Positions 15,851 through 24,452 of a stretch of 34,826 nt of DNA are shown here, in pieces. A program made the position numbers and the translations under genes. The notes beneath the pieces are model-generated. The model had not been told where the DNA came from. It was given only the letters and a program-made list of their open reading frames with translations, and made no database searches. This stretch comes from an uncultured Lachnospiraceae bacterium. Lineage in GTDB: Bacteria > Bacillota > Clostridia > Lachnospirales > Lachnospiraceae. Position 1 is the stretch's first letter. Each line of letters opens with the position of its first letter. The DNA lies in the NCBI GenBank assembly GCA_910589105.1, contig CAJUST010000008.1:66636-101461 (forward strand), written 5' to 3'.

Positions 15851-16949
15851 ACAATTTGAGCAAATGCTGGAAGAATCAATTAAAACAATAAGAAATGGAG
15901 AGGTAGTCGAAGGCGCTGTTATCGATGTGAAACCAGATGAAATCGTCTTAAATATTGGATACAAGTCAGACGGCATCATTACACGCAATGAGTATACCAA
16001 TGAGCCTAATGTGGATTTGACGGCCACAGTGTCTGTTGGCGATACCATGGAAGCAAAAGTAATTAAAGTAAACGACGGCGAAGGACAAGTCCTTCTGTCC
16101 CATAAACGCCTTTTAGCGGAAAAAGGAAACAAGAAGTTAGAAGAAGCGTTTGAGAACCACACAGTCCTGACGGCGAAAGTAGTTCAGGTATTAGGCGGAG
16201 GGTTAAGCGTTTCGATTGATGAGACGAGGGTTTTTATCCCGGCAAGCCTTGTATCCGATACATACGAAAAGGACTTAAACAAATACAAAGATCAGGAAAT
16301 TGAATTTGTCATTACGGAATTTAATCCACGCCGCAGAAGAATCATTGGCGATAGGAAGCAGCTTTTGGCTGCGCAGAAAGCGGAACTGCAGAAGGCTCTT
16401 TTTGAGCGTATCCAGATTGGCGACGTGATAGAAGGGGTCGTTAAGAACGTAACGGATTTTGGCGCGTTTATCGACTTAGGCGGAGCGGACGGCCTGCTCC
16501 ATATTTCAGAGATGTCATGGGGGCGTGTGGAAAGCCCGAAGAAGGCGTTTAAAGTTGGTGAAACGGTAAGGGTGTTTATCAAAGACATCAAAGAGACGAA
16601 AATTGCGTTAAGCCGTAAGTTCCCAGACGAAAATCCTTGGAATGACGCCGCAAATAAATTCGCTGTGGGAACTGTCCTGACAGGAAAAGTTGCGCGTATG
16701 ACGGATTTTGGCGCGTTTGTAGAGCTTGCGCCGGGGGTGGATGCATTGCTGCATGTTTCCCAGATTGCAAAAGAGCATATTGAGAAACCGTCTGATGTTT
16801 TATCCATTGGGCAGGAAATTGAAGCGCAGATTGTAGATTTCAATGAGGAAGACAGGAAAATCAGTCTGAGCATCAAAGCCCTTTTAAATTCGGCGGAAGA
16901 TGCGCAAGAGGAATCAGAAGCGGAAGAACTGCCGGAATCAGACGAATAA
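15831..16949 (+). CDS. S1 RNA-binding-domain protein (ribosomal protein S1-like)
   Basis: A 372-residue protein with four consecutive S1/OB-fold repeats at about residues 23-93, 110-178, 197-264 and 279-351. The third and fourth carry the consensus VTDFGAFIDLGGADGLLHISEMSW and MTDFGAFVELAPGVDALLHVSQI; the first two are more divergent. The C-terminus is short and acidic. It is the Firmicute short S1 type, annotated as 30S ribosomal protein S1 or S1-like; whether it is ribosome-bound is not established from sequence. The ATG at 15831 follows GAGGAGG. It overlaps ispH and is followed by cheR after a 48-base gap. Confidence 0.92.
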   Translation: MSEVSVEQFEQMLEESIKTIRNGEVVEGAVIDVKPDEIVLNIGYKSDGIITRNEYTNEPNVDLTATVSVGDTMEAKVIKVNDGEGQVLLSHKRLLAEKGNKKLEEAFENHTVLTAKVVQVLGGGLSVSIDETRVFIPASLVSDTYEKDLNKYKDQEIEFVITEFNPRRRRIIGDRKQLLAAQKAELQKALFERIQIGDVIEGVVKNVTDFGAFIDLGGADGLLHISEMSWGRVESPKKAFKVGETVRVFIKDIKETKIALSRKFPDENPWNDAANKFAVGTVLTGKVARMTDFGAFVELAPGVDALLHVSQIAKEHIEKPSDVLSIGQEIEAQIVDFNEEDRKISLSIKALLNSAEDAQEESEAEELPESDE

Positions 16950-16997
16950 TATTCAGTTAGGCGCTATAAACTATAATAAAGGCGGAGGATTAGAGAT

Positions 16998-17777
16998 ATG
17001 CTTGGCGATTACGAAAAATTTAAGAAAAGCATTTACTCTTTGACGCAGATTGATTTAAGTTCATACAAAGAGAATCAGATGCGCAGAAGAATAGATACTC
17101 TGATTAACAAGAATAAAATCAAATCCTATGAGGAATACGTTAGCTTGATCAAGCAGGATAAAGAGAAATTCGAGCAGTTTGTGAATTTCTTAACCATTAA
17201 TGTCTCGGAATTTTACCGGAACGTTGAGCAGTGGAAACATTTGGAAAATGTCGTTTTCCCTGATTTAATCAAAAGGTTCGGGAAGAATTTAAAAATCTGG
17301 AGCGCGGCATGTTCTACAGGCGACGAACCTTATTCCCTTGTTATGGCGCTGTCAAGGCATCTGCCGTTAAGCCAGATTAAAATATTAGCGACGGACATAG
17401 ATAAACAAGTGATAGAAACGGCGAAAATGGGTCTGTACAATGCGAAAAGCATTGCCGCTGTGCCGGAAGATTTGAAGAAGAAGTATTTTACCAAGGTAGG
17501 GGCTTCTTTTCAGATTTCCAAAGACATTAAATCCCGCGTTGAATTTAAGGAGCACAATTTACTGAAAGACACATATCCTTCCGGCTATCATATGATAGTC
17601 TGCCGGAATGTGCTGATATACTTTACGGAAGAAGCAAAAGAAGAAATTTATAAGAAATTCAATAATGCTTTGACGAAAGATGGGATTTTGTTTATCGGAA
17701 GCACGGAACAGATTTTAAATTATAAGGAACTGCATTTTAACCGGAATAACGCGTTCTTTTTTTCGAGAGATTACTAA
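16998..17777 (+). CDS. cheR: CheR-type chemoreceptor glutamate methyltransferase
   Basis: A 259-residue SAM-dependent methyltransferase. The N-terminal helical CheR_N domain (about 1-60, YSLTQIDLSSYKENQMRRRI) is followed by TINVSEFYRN (67-76), the SAM motif IWSAACSTGDEPYSL (100-114), ATDID (131-135) and CRNVLIYF (202-209), all diagnostic. It methylates glutamates on methyl-accepting chemotaxis receptors in the cytoplasm, implying chemotaxis elsewhere in the genome. No other che genes are adjacent. GGCGGAGGA precedes the ATG and an intrinsic terminator follows the stop by 8 bases, so it is the last gene of this run. Confidence 0.93.
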   Translation: MLGDYEKFKKSIYSLTQIDLSSYKENQMRRRIDTLINKNKIKSYEEYVSLIKQDKEKFEQFVNFLTINVSEFYRNVEQWKHLENVVFPDLIKRFGKNLKIWSAACSTGDEPYSLVMALSRHLPLSQIKILATDIDKQVIETAKMGLYNAKSIAAVPEDLKKKYFTKVGASFQISKDIKSRVEFKEHNLLKDTYPSGYHMIVCRNVLIYFTEEAKEEIYKKFNNALTKDGILFIGSTEQILNYKELHFNRNNAFFFSRDY

Positions 17778-17785
17778 ATACATAT

Positions 17786-17816
17786 CCGCCCTGTTGTGTG
17801 ACAGGGCGGTATTTTT
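17786..17816 (+). terminator. Intrinsic terminator after cheR
   Basis: A 9-bp stem, CCGCCCTGT (17786-17794) and ACAGGGCGG (17801-17809), with loop TGTGTG, followed by TATTTTT. The T-tract overlaps the stop of the convergent gene ending at 17815. Confidence 0.9.
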
Positions 17817-18897
17817 AGGGAGACGTATAGAAGGCGTTTAGAAGATGTCTGGCATACATGGCAAGTTTTTCTTTGTCGGATAGAAAGTCTCCTTGAAATG
17901 CAAAGTAAGAGCGTTTTGCCTTTTTTTCCGGATAGAAACAGGGGGTAAACAGCGTATCTTCCTGTGGGAGGAACGTCCCGTCTTGTTTGGCGTAGCAGGT
18001 GGCGGCAGTCGCTTTTTTCTTATGGGAACTATCGACAAATGCGGCGACGCTTTTATGGACAGCCCGATCTTCGTCTGGAAGATAGTAATAATCTTGATAA
18101 GGCTCAAAGTAATGGCGAAGAGGGCCTTTTAAGGCTTTTACATGCAGGCAGACGTCCTTTTGCCTAAATTTTATATCTGCAAGCGTAGACTGGCAGAGCA
18201 TTTGTTTGGGAAATGGGACTATGGAAGGCAGCGTGAGGAACAAAGAGGGCTTGTCCGTTTCTTGTGTCAGTGACGCTTCGGACACAGAAACCGGAGATTC
18301 GAAAAATTCCTGATAGGAGAGAAGCGGGAGCAGTTTTGCCATTCCAAGCACATCTTCATAGTTATGCAGTAACAGCAGCGTTTCCGATTCGGCGTCCTGC
18401 TGTTTTTCATACCGGTAAAAAATGGGAATCAAATCACCGCCCGTAAATAAATCCTGACGGTCAATTCCAAGGAACTGCTCGATTGTTTTTTGTTTTTTAT
18501 TAGGCAGTTTCAGCAAGTGGGACAATTTTCCCGCTGTTTTGTATAAATCCAAATAGGAAAACCCCTCCCAGTTAAACTTTAGATGATGGAGCGCTTCTCT
18601 TGTTTTTAAGAAAGGAATGTCAAATCCATTGCCATTAAAAGTAATAATTGCGGAAGCATGGCATATTTTTTGATAGAAGCGGTTGATTAATTCCGCCTCC
18701 TCTGCGCGGTTTTCTGCCAGAAATTGAATGATATGTATGGAATCTTTTTTTCGGATTGCCATGCCGATTAGGTAGACGAATGCAGTTTTCGCTGAAAAAC
18801 CGGTTGTTTCAATATCAAAGAAAGCGGCGTTTTCTAAAAAGTAACGCCGGAGAAACGGGTCGTTTGGAATTGGGATTGTTTTTTCTAGTTCTTTCAT
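17815..18897 (-). CDS. YprB-like RNase H-fold 3'-5' exonuclease domain protein
   Basis: A 360-residue protein. The N-terminal ~190 residues are an RNase_H_2 (DEDD-type) domain with acidic residues D28 and E30 in AFFDIETTGF, D93 in FNGNGFDIPFL and D182 in HNYEDVLGM. Family members such as Bacillus YprB are predicted nucleases without a firmly known substrate. The C-terminal half (about 200-360) has no clear motif (HYFEPYQDYYYLPDEDRAVHKSVA) but recurs in this family. No signal peptide. The ATG at 18897 follows GAAAGGA. It is convergent with cheR and divergent from the rnf operon. Confidence 0.82.
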   Translation of the reverse strand: MKELEKTIPIPNDPFLRRYFLENAAFFDIETTGFSAKTAFVYLIGMAIRKKDSIHIIQFLAENRAEEAELINRFYQKICHASAIITFNGNGFDIPFLKTREALHHLKFNWEGFSYLDLYKTAGKLSHLLKLPNKKQKTIEQFLGIDRQDLFTGGDLIPIFYRYEKQQDAESETLLLLHNYEDVLGMAKLLPLLSYQEFFESPVSVSEASLTQETDKPSLFLTLPSIVPFPKQMLCQSTLADIKFRQKDVCLHVKALKGPLRHYFEPYQDYYYLPDEDRAVHKSVAAFVDSSHKKKATAATCYAKQDGTFLPQEDTLFTPCFYPEKKAKRSYFAFQGDFLSDKEKLAMYARHLLNAFYTSP

Positions 18898-18972
18898 AGT
18901 AAGATCCTTTCTTGGCTGTATTTTTTCTTAGCCAAATCATAACACATTTACGCAAAAAAATACAAAAATACT

Positions 18973-19001
18973 CTGTAAAAAACGACAATTTATGCTATAA
19001 T
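18973..19001 (+). promoter_or_regulatory. Promoter of the rnf operon with extended -10
   Basis: CTGTAA at 18973-18978, a 17-base spacer and TGC-TATAAT (-10 at 18996-19001). The predicted start near 19008 leaves a leader of ~58 bases before rnfC. Its layout matches the metF promoter and the candidate small-RNA promoter in this window. Confidence 0.7.
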
Positions 19002-19065
19002 GAAGTGATAGTAATTTTAAATTTTTATAAAGAATAAGAATCTAAAAGAAAGTGGGGCACGAAAC

Positions 19066-20385
19066 ATGGGTTTAATGACATTTAAAGGCGGCGTCCATCC
19101 ATACGATGGCAAAGACTTATCGAAGGATAAGCCGATCCGCGAATTATTACCCAAGGGAGAGCTGGTCTATCCTCTGTCACAGCATATTGGCGCGCCGGCG
19201 AATCCGATTGTCGCCGTTGGCGACGCCGTATTACGGGGACAGAAAATTGCGGAAGCAGGCGGTTTTGTATCCGCGCCGATTTACGCATCGGTATCGGGAA
19301 CCGTAAAAGCGATTGAACCGCGGCGGGTCACTGTCGGCGATATGGTGAAATCGATCGTCATAGAAAGTGACGGTGAGATGAAAGAAGTGGAATATACAGA
19401 AACAAAGGACAGTTCCTCTCTTTCCAATGAAGAAATTATAGGCAAAATCAAAGAAGCCGGAGTCGTGGGAATGGGCGGCGCAGGGTTTCCCACACACGTT
19501 AAGCTGTCTCCAAAAGAGCCGGATAAAATTGAATACATAATTGCCAACTGCGCAGAATGTGAGCCGTATCTGACTTCAGATTACCGCAGAATGATAGAAC
19601 AGCCGGAAAAACTGATTGCCGGAATGAGAGTTGTGTTACAGCTTTTTCCAAAGGCAAAAGGCGTATTTGGCGTAGAGGACAACAAACCGGACTGCATTGC
19701 GAAACTGTCCGAATTAGTGAAAAACGAATCCCGCATGGAAGTTGCGCCGCTTCAGACGAAATACCCGCAGGGCGGGGAGCGCCAGCTTATTTATGCCGTA
19801 ACGAAACGTTCCATCAATTCTAAGATGCTTCCGGCAGATGCAGGCTGCATTGTGGATAATGTCGAAACGCTAGTGGCGGTTTACAATGCCGTTGTCTTAG
19901 GGCAGCCGCTTATGAACCGTATTTTTACCGTTACAGGCAACGCCATTGCGGAACCGCAAAATTTCTATGTCTGCATTGGAACAAACTATCAGGAATTACT
20001 AGACGCGGCCGGAGGATTTAAAGGCGAATGCAAAAAAATGATTGCCGGAGGCCCGATGATGGGTTTTGCAATGTTTGACATAAATGTCCCGACGACAAAG
20101 ACGACTTCTTCCCTTCTTTGTTTTACGGAAGATGAAGTGGCGGCGTATGAGCCGACGGCGTGCATTAACTGCGGCCGCTGCGTGGAAGCGTGCCCAGAGC
20201 TGTTAGTGCCTTCAAGGCTTGCTGACTACTCGGAACGCGCACAAAGCGATGTATTCGAGAAGTGGAATGGACTAGAATGCGTCGAATGTGGAAGCTGCAG
20301 TTACGTCTGTCCGGCAAAGCGTCCCTTAGCGCAGTCGGTTAAGACGATGAAAAAACAGGTGTTAGCGGCAAAGAGAAAAAAATAA
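19066..20385 (+). CDS. rnfC: Rnf complex subunit C (electron input, Fe-S/FMN)
   Basis: A 439-residue peripheral subunit where NADH meets the complex. An N-terminal barrel-sandwich region (MTFKGGVHPYDGK, PIYASVSGTVKAIEPR) precedes the nucleotide/FMN segment VVGMGGAGFPTHVKLSP, with NCAECEPYLTSDYRRM after it. Two C-terminal 4Fe-4S motifs follow: CINCGRCVEACP and CVECGSCSYVCPAKRPL. The length fits Firmicute RnfC without the long C-terminal tail of gammaproteobacterial forms. First gene of rnfCDGEAB. The ATG at 19066 is preceded by AGTGGGG. Confidence 0.96.
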   Translation: MGLMTFKGGVHPYDGKDLSKDKPIRELLPKGELVYPLSQHIGAPANPIVAVGDAVLRGQKIAEAGGFVSAPIYASVSGTVKAIEPRRVTVGDMVKSIVIESDGEMKEVEYTETKDSSSLSNEEIIGKIKEAGVVGMGGAGFPTHVKLSPKEPDKIEYIIANCAECEPYLTSDYRRMIEQPEKLIAGMRVVLQLFPKAKGVFGVEDNKPDCIAKLSELVKNESRMEVAPLQTKYPQGGERQLIYAVTKRSINSKMLPADAGCIVDNVETLVAVYNAVVLGQPLMNRIFTVTGNAIAEPQNFYVCIGTNYQELLDAAGGFKGECKKMIAGGPMMGFAMFDINVPTTKTTSSLLCFTEDEVAAYEPTACINCGRCVEACPELLVPSRLADYSERAQSDVFEKWNGLECVECGSCSYVCPAKRPLAQSVKTMKKQVLAAKRKK

Positions 20386-20406
20386 TTGAGAAAGAGGTGT
20401 ATTTTT

Positions 20407-21339
20407 GTGAGTGACTTATTTCATGTATCATCATCACCGCACGTCCGTTCTAAAGACACCAGCAGCCGGATTATGCTTTATGTTGTTTTGGCGCTGCTTC
20501 CGGCGGCAGGTTTTGGCGTTTACAATTTTGGATACCGTGCATTGGTTTTGATTCTTGTTACCGTGGCGACTTGCGTCGCTTCGGAATGGGCATTTGAAAA
20601 AATTGTACATAAAAAGAGCGCAATTAACGATTTCAGCGCAGTTGTGACCGGGCTTTTGCTGGCTTTAAACCTTCCGGCGACGCTGCCGTGGTGGGAAGCT
20701 GTTATTGGCGGCGTATTTGCCATTGTGATTGTCAAAATGATGTTTGGCGGGTTAGGGCAGAATTTTATGAATCCGGCGCTTGGCGCAAGGTGTTTCCTTT
20801 TAATCGCGTTTGCGGCCGATATGACGAATTTTGTCATTGACGAATATACCGGAGCAACGCCGCTTGCGGCTATGCGCGCCGGCGAATCGGTGAATACATT
20901 TGATATGTTAATTGGGAAAACAGCCGGAACGATTGGAGAGACTTCTGTAATAGCTATTGTAATTGGCGCTATTTTCCTGATTTTAATGGGCGTAATTGAT
21001 TTACGGATTCCGGGGACTTATATTATAACGTTTGTCCTGTTTATCCTGCTGTTTAGTGGACATGGATTTGACTGGAACTATATTACGGCGCAGCTTTGCG
21101 GCGGCGGGTTAATGCTTGGCGCGTTTTTTATGGCGACAGACTATGTGACGTCTCCGATTACGCCGAAAGGCAAGCTTTTGTTTGGAGTCTGCCTTGGCAT
21201 ACTGACGGGTCTGTTCCGTATGTTTGGCGCAAATGCGGAAGGCGTATCGTTTGCTATTATTTTAAGCAACTTGTTTGTGCCGATGATTGAAAAAATTACA
21301 ATTCCAAAAGCCTTTGGACAGGTAAAGGAGGGGAAATGA
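20407..21339 (+). CDS. rnfD: Rnf complex subunit D (membrane flavoprotein)
   Basis: A 310-residue integral membrane subunit with about nine to ten helices and covalently bound FMN. The acceptor motif is EYTGATPLAAMR (T148-G-A-T151), with T151 the predicted flavinylated residue. Other blocks: SAVVTGLLLALNLPATLPWW, GGLGQNFMNPALGARCFLL and ATDYVTSPITPKGKLLFG. The GTG at 20407 is chosen because AAAGAGGTG lies just upstream; an in-frame TTG at 20386 directly abuts the rnfC stop and precedes that site. Flavinylation requires an ApbE enzyme, encoded at 27.8-28.8 kb. Confidence 0.96.
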   Translation: MSDLFHVSSSPHVRSKDTSSRIMLYVVLALLPAAGFGVYNFGYRALVLILVTVATCVASEWAFEKIVHKKSAINDFSAVVTGLLLALNLPATLPWWEAVIGGVFAIVIVKMMFGGLGQNFMNPALGARCFLLIAFAADMTNFVIDEYTGATPLAAMRAGESVNTFDMLIGKTAGTIGETSVIAIVIGAIFLILMGVIDLRIPGTYIITFVLFILLFSGHGFDWNYITAQLCGGGLMLGAFFMATDYVTSPITPKGKLLFGVCLGILTGLFRMFGANAEGVSFAIILSNLFVPMIEKITIPKAFGQVKEGK

Positions 21340-21340
21340 C

Positions 21341-21952
21341 ATGAATAAAAAAATTGTGCATGACGCATTGATTTTAACTGCATTTACCTTAACGTTAGGC
21401 TTTGTCTTAGGACTTGTCTATGGGATTACGAAAGAACCGATTGCGGCGGCGGATGCGGCAACGGCTCAGGCGGCTTACCAGAAGGTGTTTGCAGAAGCGG
21501 ATTCATTTGAAACGTATGAATCGTTTGACAAAGAAGCGGCCGCTTCCCTGATGGAAGAAAACGGCTATGCCGATGAAATTACGGACGTTCAGGTGGCAAA
21601 AGACAGCGCCGGCTCCCCGATGGGCTATGTCATTACAGTTACGGCAAAAGACGGCAGTCAGGCAAACATCACTTTTTCCGTAGGGATAACAAAGGAAGGG
21701 ACAGTCAACGGCTATTCCATAACAAGCATTGCTGAAACGCCGGGGCTTGGGGATAAAGCGAAAAATGAAGAATTTTCCTCCCAGTTCCAAGGAAAACAGG
21801 CAGATGTTTTTAATGTCGTGAAATCCGCTCCGGCGTCTGAGAGCGAGATTGAGTCCATTTCCGGAGCGACGATTACATCGAAAGCGATGACGAACGGCGT
21901 CAACGCTTGCGTGACATACTTCCGGAACGTATTGGAAGGAGGGGCAGAGTAA
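21341..21952 (+). CDS. rnfG: Rnf complex subunit G (extracytoplasmic flavoprotein)
   Basis: A 203-residue protein with one N-terminal membrane helix (about 8-28) and an extracytoplasmic FMN_bind domain. The flavinylation motif is SISGATITSKAM (S174-G-A-T177); T177 should carry FMN through a phosphoester bond made by ApbE. TPGLGDKAKNEEF is the conserved block upstream of it. The start has AGGAGGGG before it, one base gap from the rnfD stop, and the stop TAA overlaps the rnfE ATG by one base. The region after the helix is unusually Ala-rich, as in many clostridial copies. Confidence 0.95.
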   Translation: MNKKIVHDALILTAFTLTLGFVLGLVYGITKEPIAAADAATAQAAYQKVFAEADSFETYESFDKEAAASLMEENGYADEITDVQVAKDSAGSPMGYVITVTAKDGSQANITFSVGITKEGTVNGYSITSIAETPGLGDKAKNEEFSSQFQGKQADVFNVVKSAPASESEIESISGATITSKAMTNGVNACVTYFRNVLEGGAE

Positions 21953-22647
21953 TGAATAAAAATATGGAACGTTTATCTAACGGATTAATCAAAGAAAATC
22001 CGACGTTTGTTTTAATGCTCGGCATGTGTCCGACGCTTGCCGTTACCACGGCGGCGATGAACGGGCTTGGCATGGGGCTTTCGACGACGCTTGTACTGGT
22101 GTTTTCCAACCTTTTAATCTCTTTATTCCGTAAAATCATTCCGGACGGCGTGCGTATGCCGGCGTTTATCGTTATTGTCGCATCGCTTGTAACTGTCGTG
22201 GAATTCTTGATGAAAGCGTATACGCCGGATCTTGCCGTACAGCTTGGCGTGTACATTCCGCTTATTGTGGTAAACTGCATTATCCTTGGCCGCGCTGAAA
22301 GCTATGCTTCGAAAAATCCGGTTGTTCCGTCGATTTTTGACGGAATTGGCATGGGGCTTGGCTTTACGTTAGGTTTAACCTGCATCGGAATTATCCGTGA
22401 AATTTTAGGCGCAGGGCAGATTTTTGGCGTACAGATTCTTTCTTTGGACTGGTTTACGCCGATTACCATTTTCGTTATGGCTCCGGGGGCGTTCCTTGTG
22501 CTTGCGTTTTTAGTTGCAATTATGAATATCGTGAGAGAAAAGATGGACGCAAAAGGCAAACCACTTGCAGCGCCGTCCGGCTGTCTGACCGGAGATTGCG
22601 CGCATTGCGGCCAGTCTGCAATGTGTACCGGTAAAAAAGCTGAATAG
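21952..22647 (+). CDS. rnfE: Rnf complex subunit E (membrane subunit)
   Basis: A 231-residue integral membrane protein with about six helices, from the pair of homologous subunits RnfA/RnfE with inverted topology. Motifs: NGLIKENPTFVLMLGMCPTLAVTT, VYIPLIVVNCIILGRAESYASKNP and SIFDGIGMGLGFTLGL. It has a Cys-rich cytoplasmic tail (CLTGDCAHCGQSAMCTGKK), seen in several Firmicute RnfE proteins and not essential to the fold. The conserved membrane Cys in the MCP and NC motifs line the intramembrane Fe-S site shared with RnfA. GGAGGGG precedes the ATG. Confidence 0.95.
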   Translation: MNKNMERLSNGLIKENPTFVLMLGMCPTLAVTTAAMNGLGMGLSTTLVLVFSNLLISLFRKIIPDGVRMPAFIVIVASLVTVVEFLMKAYTPDLAVQLGVYIPLIVVNCIILGRAESYASKNPVVPSIFDGIGMGLGFTLGLTCIGIIREILGAGQIFGVQILSLDWFTPITIFVMAPGAFLVLAFLVAIMNIVREKMDAKGKPLAAPSGCLTGDCAHCGQSAMCTGKKAE

Positions 22648-22658
22648 GGGGTTCGCAG

Positions 22659-23234
22659 ATGAAAACATTATTATTAATTGCAATCGGTTCCGCGATTGTC
22701 AACAATGTAGTATTAAGCCAGTTTTTAGGCATATGCCCGTTTTTAGGCGTATCGAAAAAGACGGAGACGGCTGCCGGAATGGGCGGTGCCGTTATCTTCG
22801 TAATCGGAATTGCCTCTTTTGTTACGTCTTTAGTTTATAAATTTATCTTGACGCCGACAGATACGCAGTATCTGCAGACGATTGTATTTATTCTTGTCAT
22901 TGCGGCGCTGGTGCAGTTTGTGGAAATGTTCCTGAAAAAATCCATGCCGGCTCTTTATCAAAGTCTTGGCGTGTATCTGCCGCTTATTACGACAAACTGC
23001 GCGGTTCTTGGCGTGGCGCTGACGAATGTGACAAAGGAATATGGGATATTAGAAAGCGTCGTAAACGGTCTTGCGACGGCAGTGGGATTTTTCATTGCCA
23101 TCTGCATTATGGCTGGAATCCGTGAAAAAATTGAATATAATGACATTCCAAAACCATTTCAGGGCACGGCAATCGTATTGATTACGGCCTGTCTGATGTC
23201 GATTGCGTTTATGGGATTCTCAGGAATCATATAG
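22659..23234 (+). CDS. rnfA: Rnf complex subunit A (membrane subunit)
   Basis: A 191-residue integral membrane protein with about six helices, paired with RnfE. Motifs: NNVVLSQFLGICPFLGVSKK near the N-terminus and SLGVYLPLITTNCAVLGVAL in the middle carry the conserved Cys in the CPFLG and TNCAVLG segments that coordinate the intramembrane Fe-S cluster. The length matches the family exactly. AGGGGG lies before the ATG, 11 bases after the rnfE stop. Confidence 0.96.
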   Translation: MKTLLLIAIGSAIVNNVVLSQFLGICPFLGVSKKTETAAGMGGAVIFVIGIASFVTSLVYKFILTPTDTQYLQTIVFILVIAALVQFVEMFLKKSMPALYQSLGVYLPLITTNCAVLGVALTNVTKEYGILESVVNGLATAVGFFIAICIMAGIREKIEYNDIPKPFQGTAIVLITACLMSIAFMGFSGII

Positions 23235-23247
23235 GAGGAAAGAGAAA

Positions 23248-24039
23248 ATGAGTATACAGGCTGTCATCATTGCCGCGGTTATCGTCGGCGGCGTGGGTAT
23301 TTTTATTGGATTTTTCCTTGGGATTTCTGGGGAAAAGTTTAAAGTGGAAGTGGATGAAAGAGAAGAAGCCATCTGCGGCGTTCTGCCGGGCAACAACTGC
23401 GGCGGCTGCGGTTATGCGGGCTGTTCCGGCCTTGCGGCTGCGATTGTAAAGGGAGAGGCTCCAGTCAACCAATGTCCGGTCGGCGGCGCGCCGATTGCGG
23501 CGAAGATTGGTGAGATTATGGGCGTAGCGGCGGAAGAAGGGGCTAGGAAAGTTGCTTTTGTAAAATGCGCCGGTACTTGTGAAAAAGCGAAACAGGATTA
23601 TGAGTATACAGGCATTGAAGACTGCGCAGCAATGGCGTTTGTGCCAAATGGCGGCTCGAAGTCTTGTAACTACGGGTGTCTTGGGTATGGAAGCTGTGTA
23701 AAAGCTTGTCCGTTTGATGCAGTGCATATTGTAGATGGGATTGCGGTGGTCGATAAAGATGCTTGTAAGGCGTGTGGAAAATGCGTGGCGGCTTGTCCGA
23801 AACATTTAATTGAATTAGTTCCTTATGATGCAAAACATCTGGTGCAGTGTAATTCAAAAGATAAAGGGAAAGATGTTATGAAAGCTTGTTCGGTTGGATG
23901 TATTGGATGCCATCTTTGTGAGAAGAATTGTCCTTCGGATGCAGTGCATGTGGCGGATAATGTGGCTTATATTGATCAGGAGAAATGTACGGGATGCGGA
24001 GTTTGCGCCCAGAAGTGCCCGAAGAAGATTATTTTGTGA
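23248..24039 (+). CDS. rnfB: Rnf complex subunit B (polyferredoxin)
   Basis: A 263-residue subunit, the site of ferredoxin oxidation. An N-terminal membrane helix (about 3-25) is followed by a 4Fe-4S domain with C43, C51, C54, C59 and C76 (CGVLPGNNCGGCGYAGCS) and then a Cys-rich polyferredoxin region. Recognisable ferredoxin motifs include CLGYGSCVKACPFDAV, CKACGKCVAACPKHLI, CIGCHLCEKNCPSDAV and CTGCGVCAQKCPKKII. The chain ends directly after the last motif, with no long tail. The ATG at 23248 has AGGAGGA upstream, 13 bases after the rnfA stop. Last gene of the operon; a 21-bp hairpin follows. Confidence 0.96.
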   Translation: MSIQAVIIAAVIVGGVGIFIGFFLGISGEKFKVEVDEREEAICGVLPGNNCGGCGYAGCSGLAAAIVKGEAPVNQCPVGGAPIAAKIGEIMGVAAEEGARKVAFVKCAGTCEKAKQDYEYTGIEDCAAMAFVPNGGSKSCNYGCLGYGSCVKACPFDAVHIVDGIAVVDKDACKACGKCVAACPKHLIELVPYDAKHLVQCNSKDKGKDVMKACSVGCIGCHLCEKNCPSDAVHVADNVAYIDQEKCTGCGVCAQKCPKKIIL

Positions 24040-24065
24040 TGAATGGGGGCGCTATTGCTGTGGCC

Positions 24066-24114
24066 GTTGCGAAGAAACTGCGCCAATGGGTATTTGGCGC
24101 AGTTTCTTCGCAAC
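24066..24114 (+). terminator. Long perfect hairpin downstream of rnfB
   Basis: A 21-bp perfect inverted repeat (24066-24086 and 24094-24114) with a 7-base loop TGGGTAT, 26 bases after the rnfB stop. It is followed by TACGTTTTGGG, a weak T-tract. It probably defines the 3' end of the rnf mRNA by termination, RNase processing or protection from exonucleases. Confidence 0.7.
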
Positions 24115-24417
24115 TACGTTTTGGGCGTGGTTCGGTTGATGGTTTCTTGTTGTGATTTTGGGGTATATTTTCAATTATAAAATTTTAGAGTATGATTATT
24201 AAATTTAAGATTTTAGGGTTTAGTTTCAATTCGAATTATTAGGTTATGATTATTTCATAAGATTTTTGAGATTTTATTACTCAATATGATATTAAGAGTA
24301 TGAGTTTGGTGTGTGGCTATGGGATTAAGATTTTTTATGTTTGATATTTTAATTTAATCTTTGATTGATGTAAGATAAGGAAAAGGAAAAAAATTTTATT
24401 ATGAAAAGAAATGTATT

Positions 24418-24446
24418 TTGTAATTAAAATTTGTATTTGCTAAAAT
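24418..24446 (+). promoter_or_regulatory. Promoter of a candidate small RNA, extended -10
   Basis: TTGTAA at 24418-24423, a 17-base spacer and TGC-TAAAAT (-10 at 24441-24446). It matches the metF promoter in both boxes and in the TGC extension. The predicted start is near 24453. No ribosome site or open frame lies suitably downstream. Confidence 0.6.
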
Positions 24447-24452
24447 GCTAGT

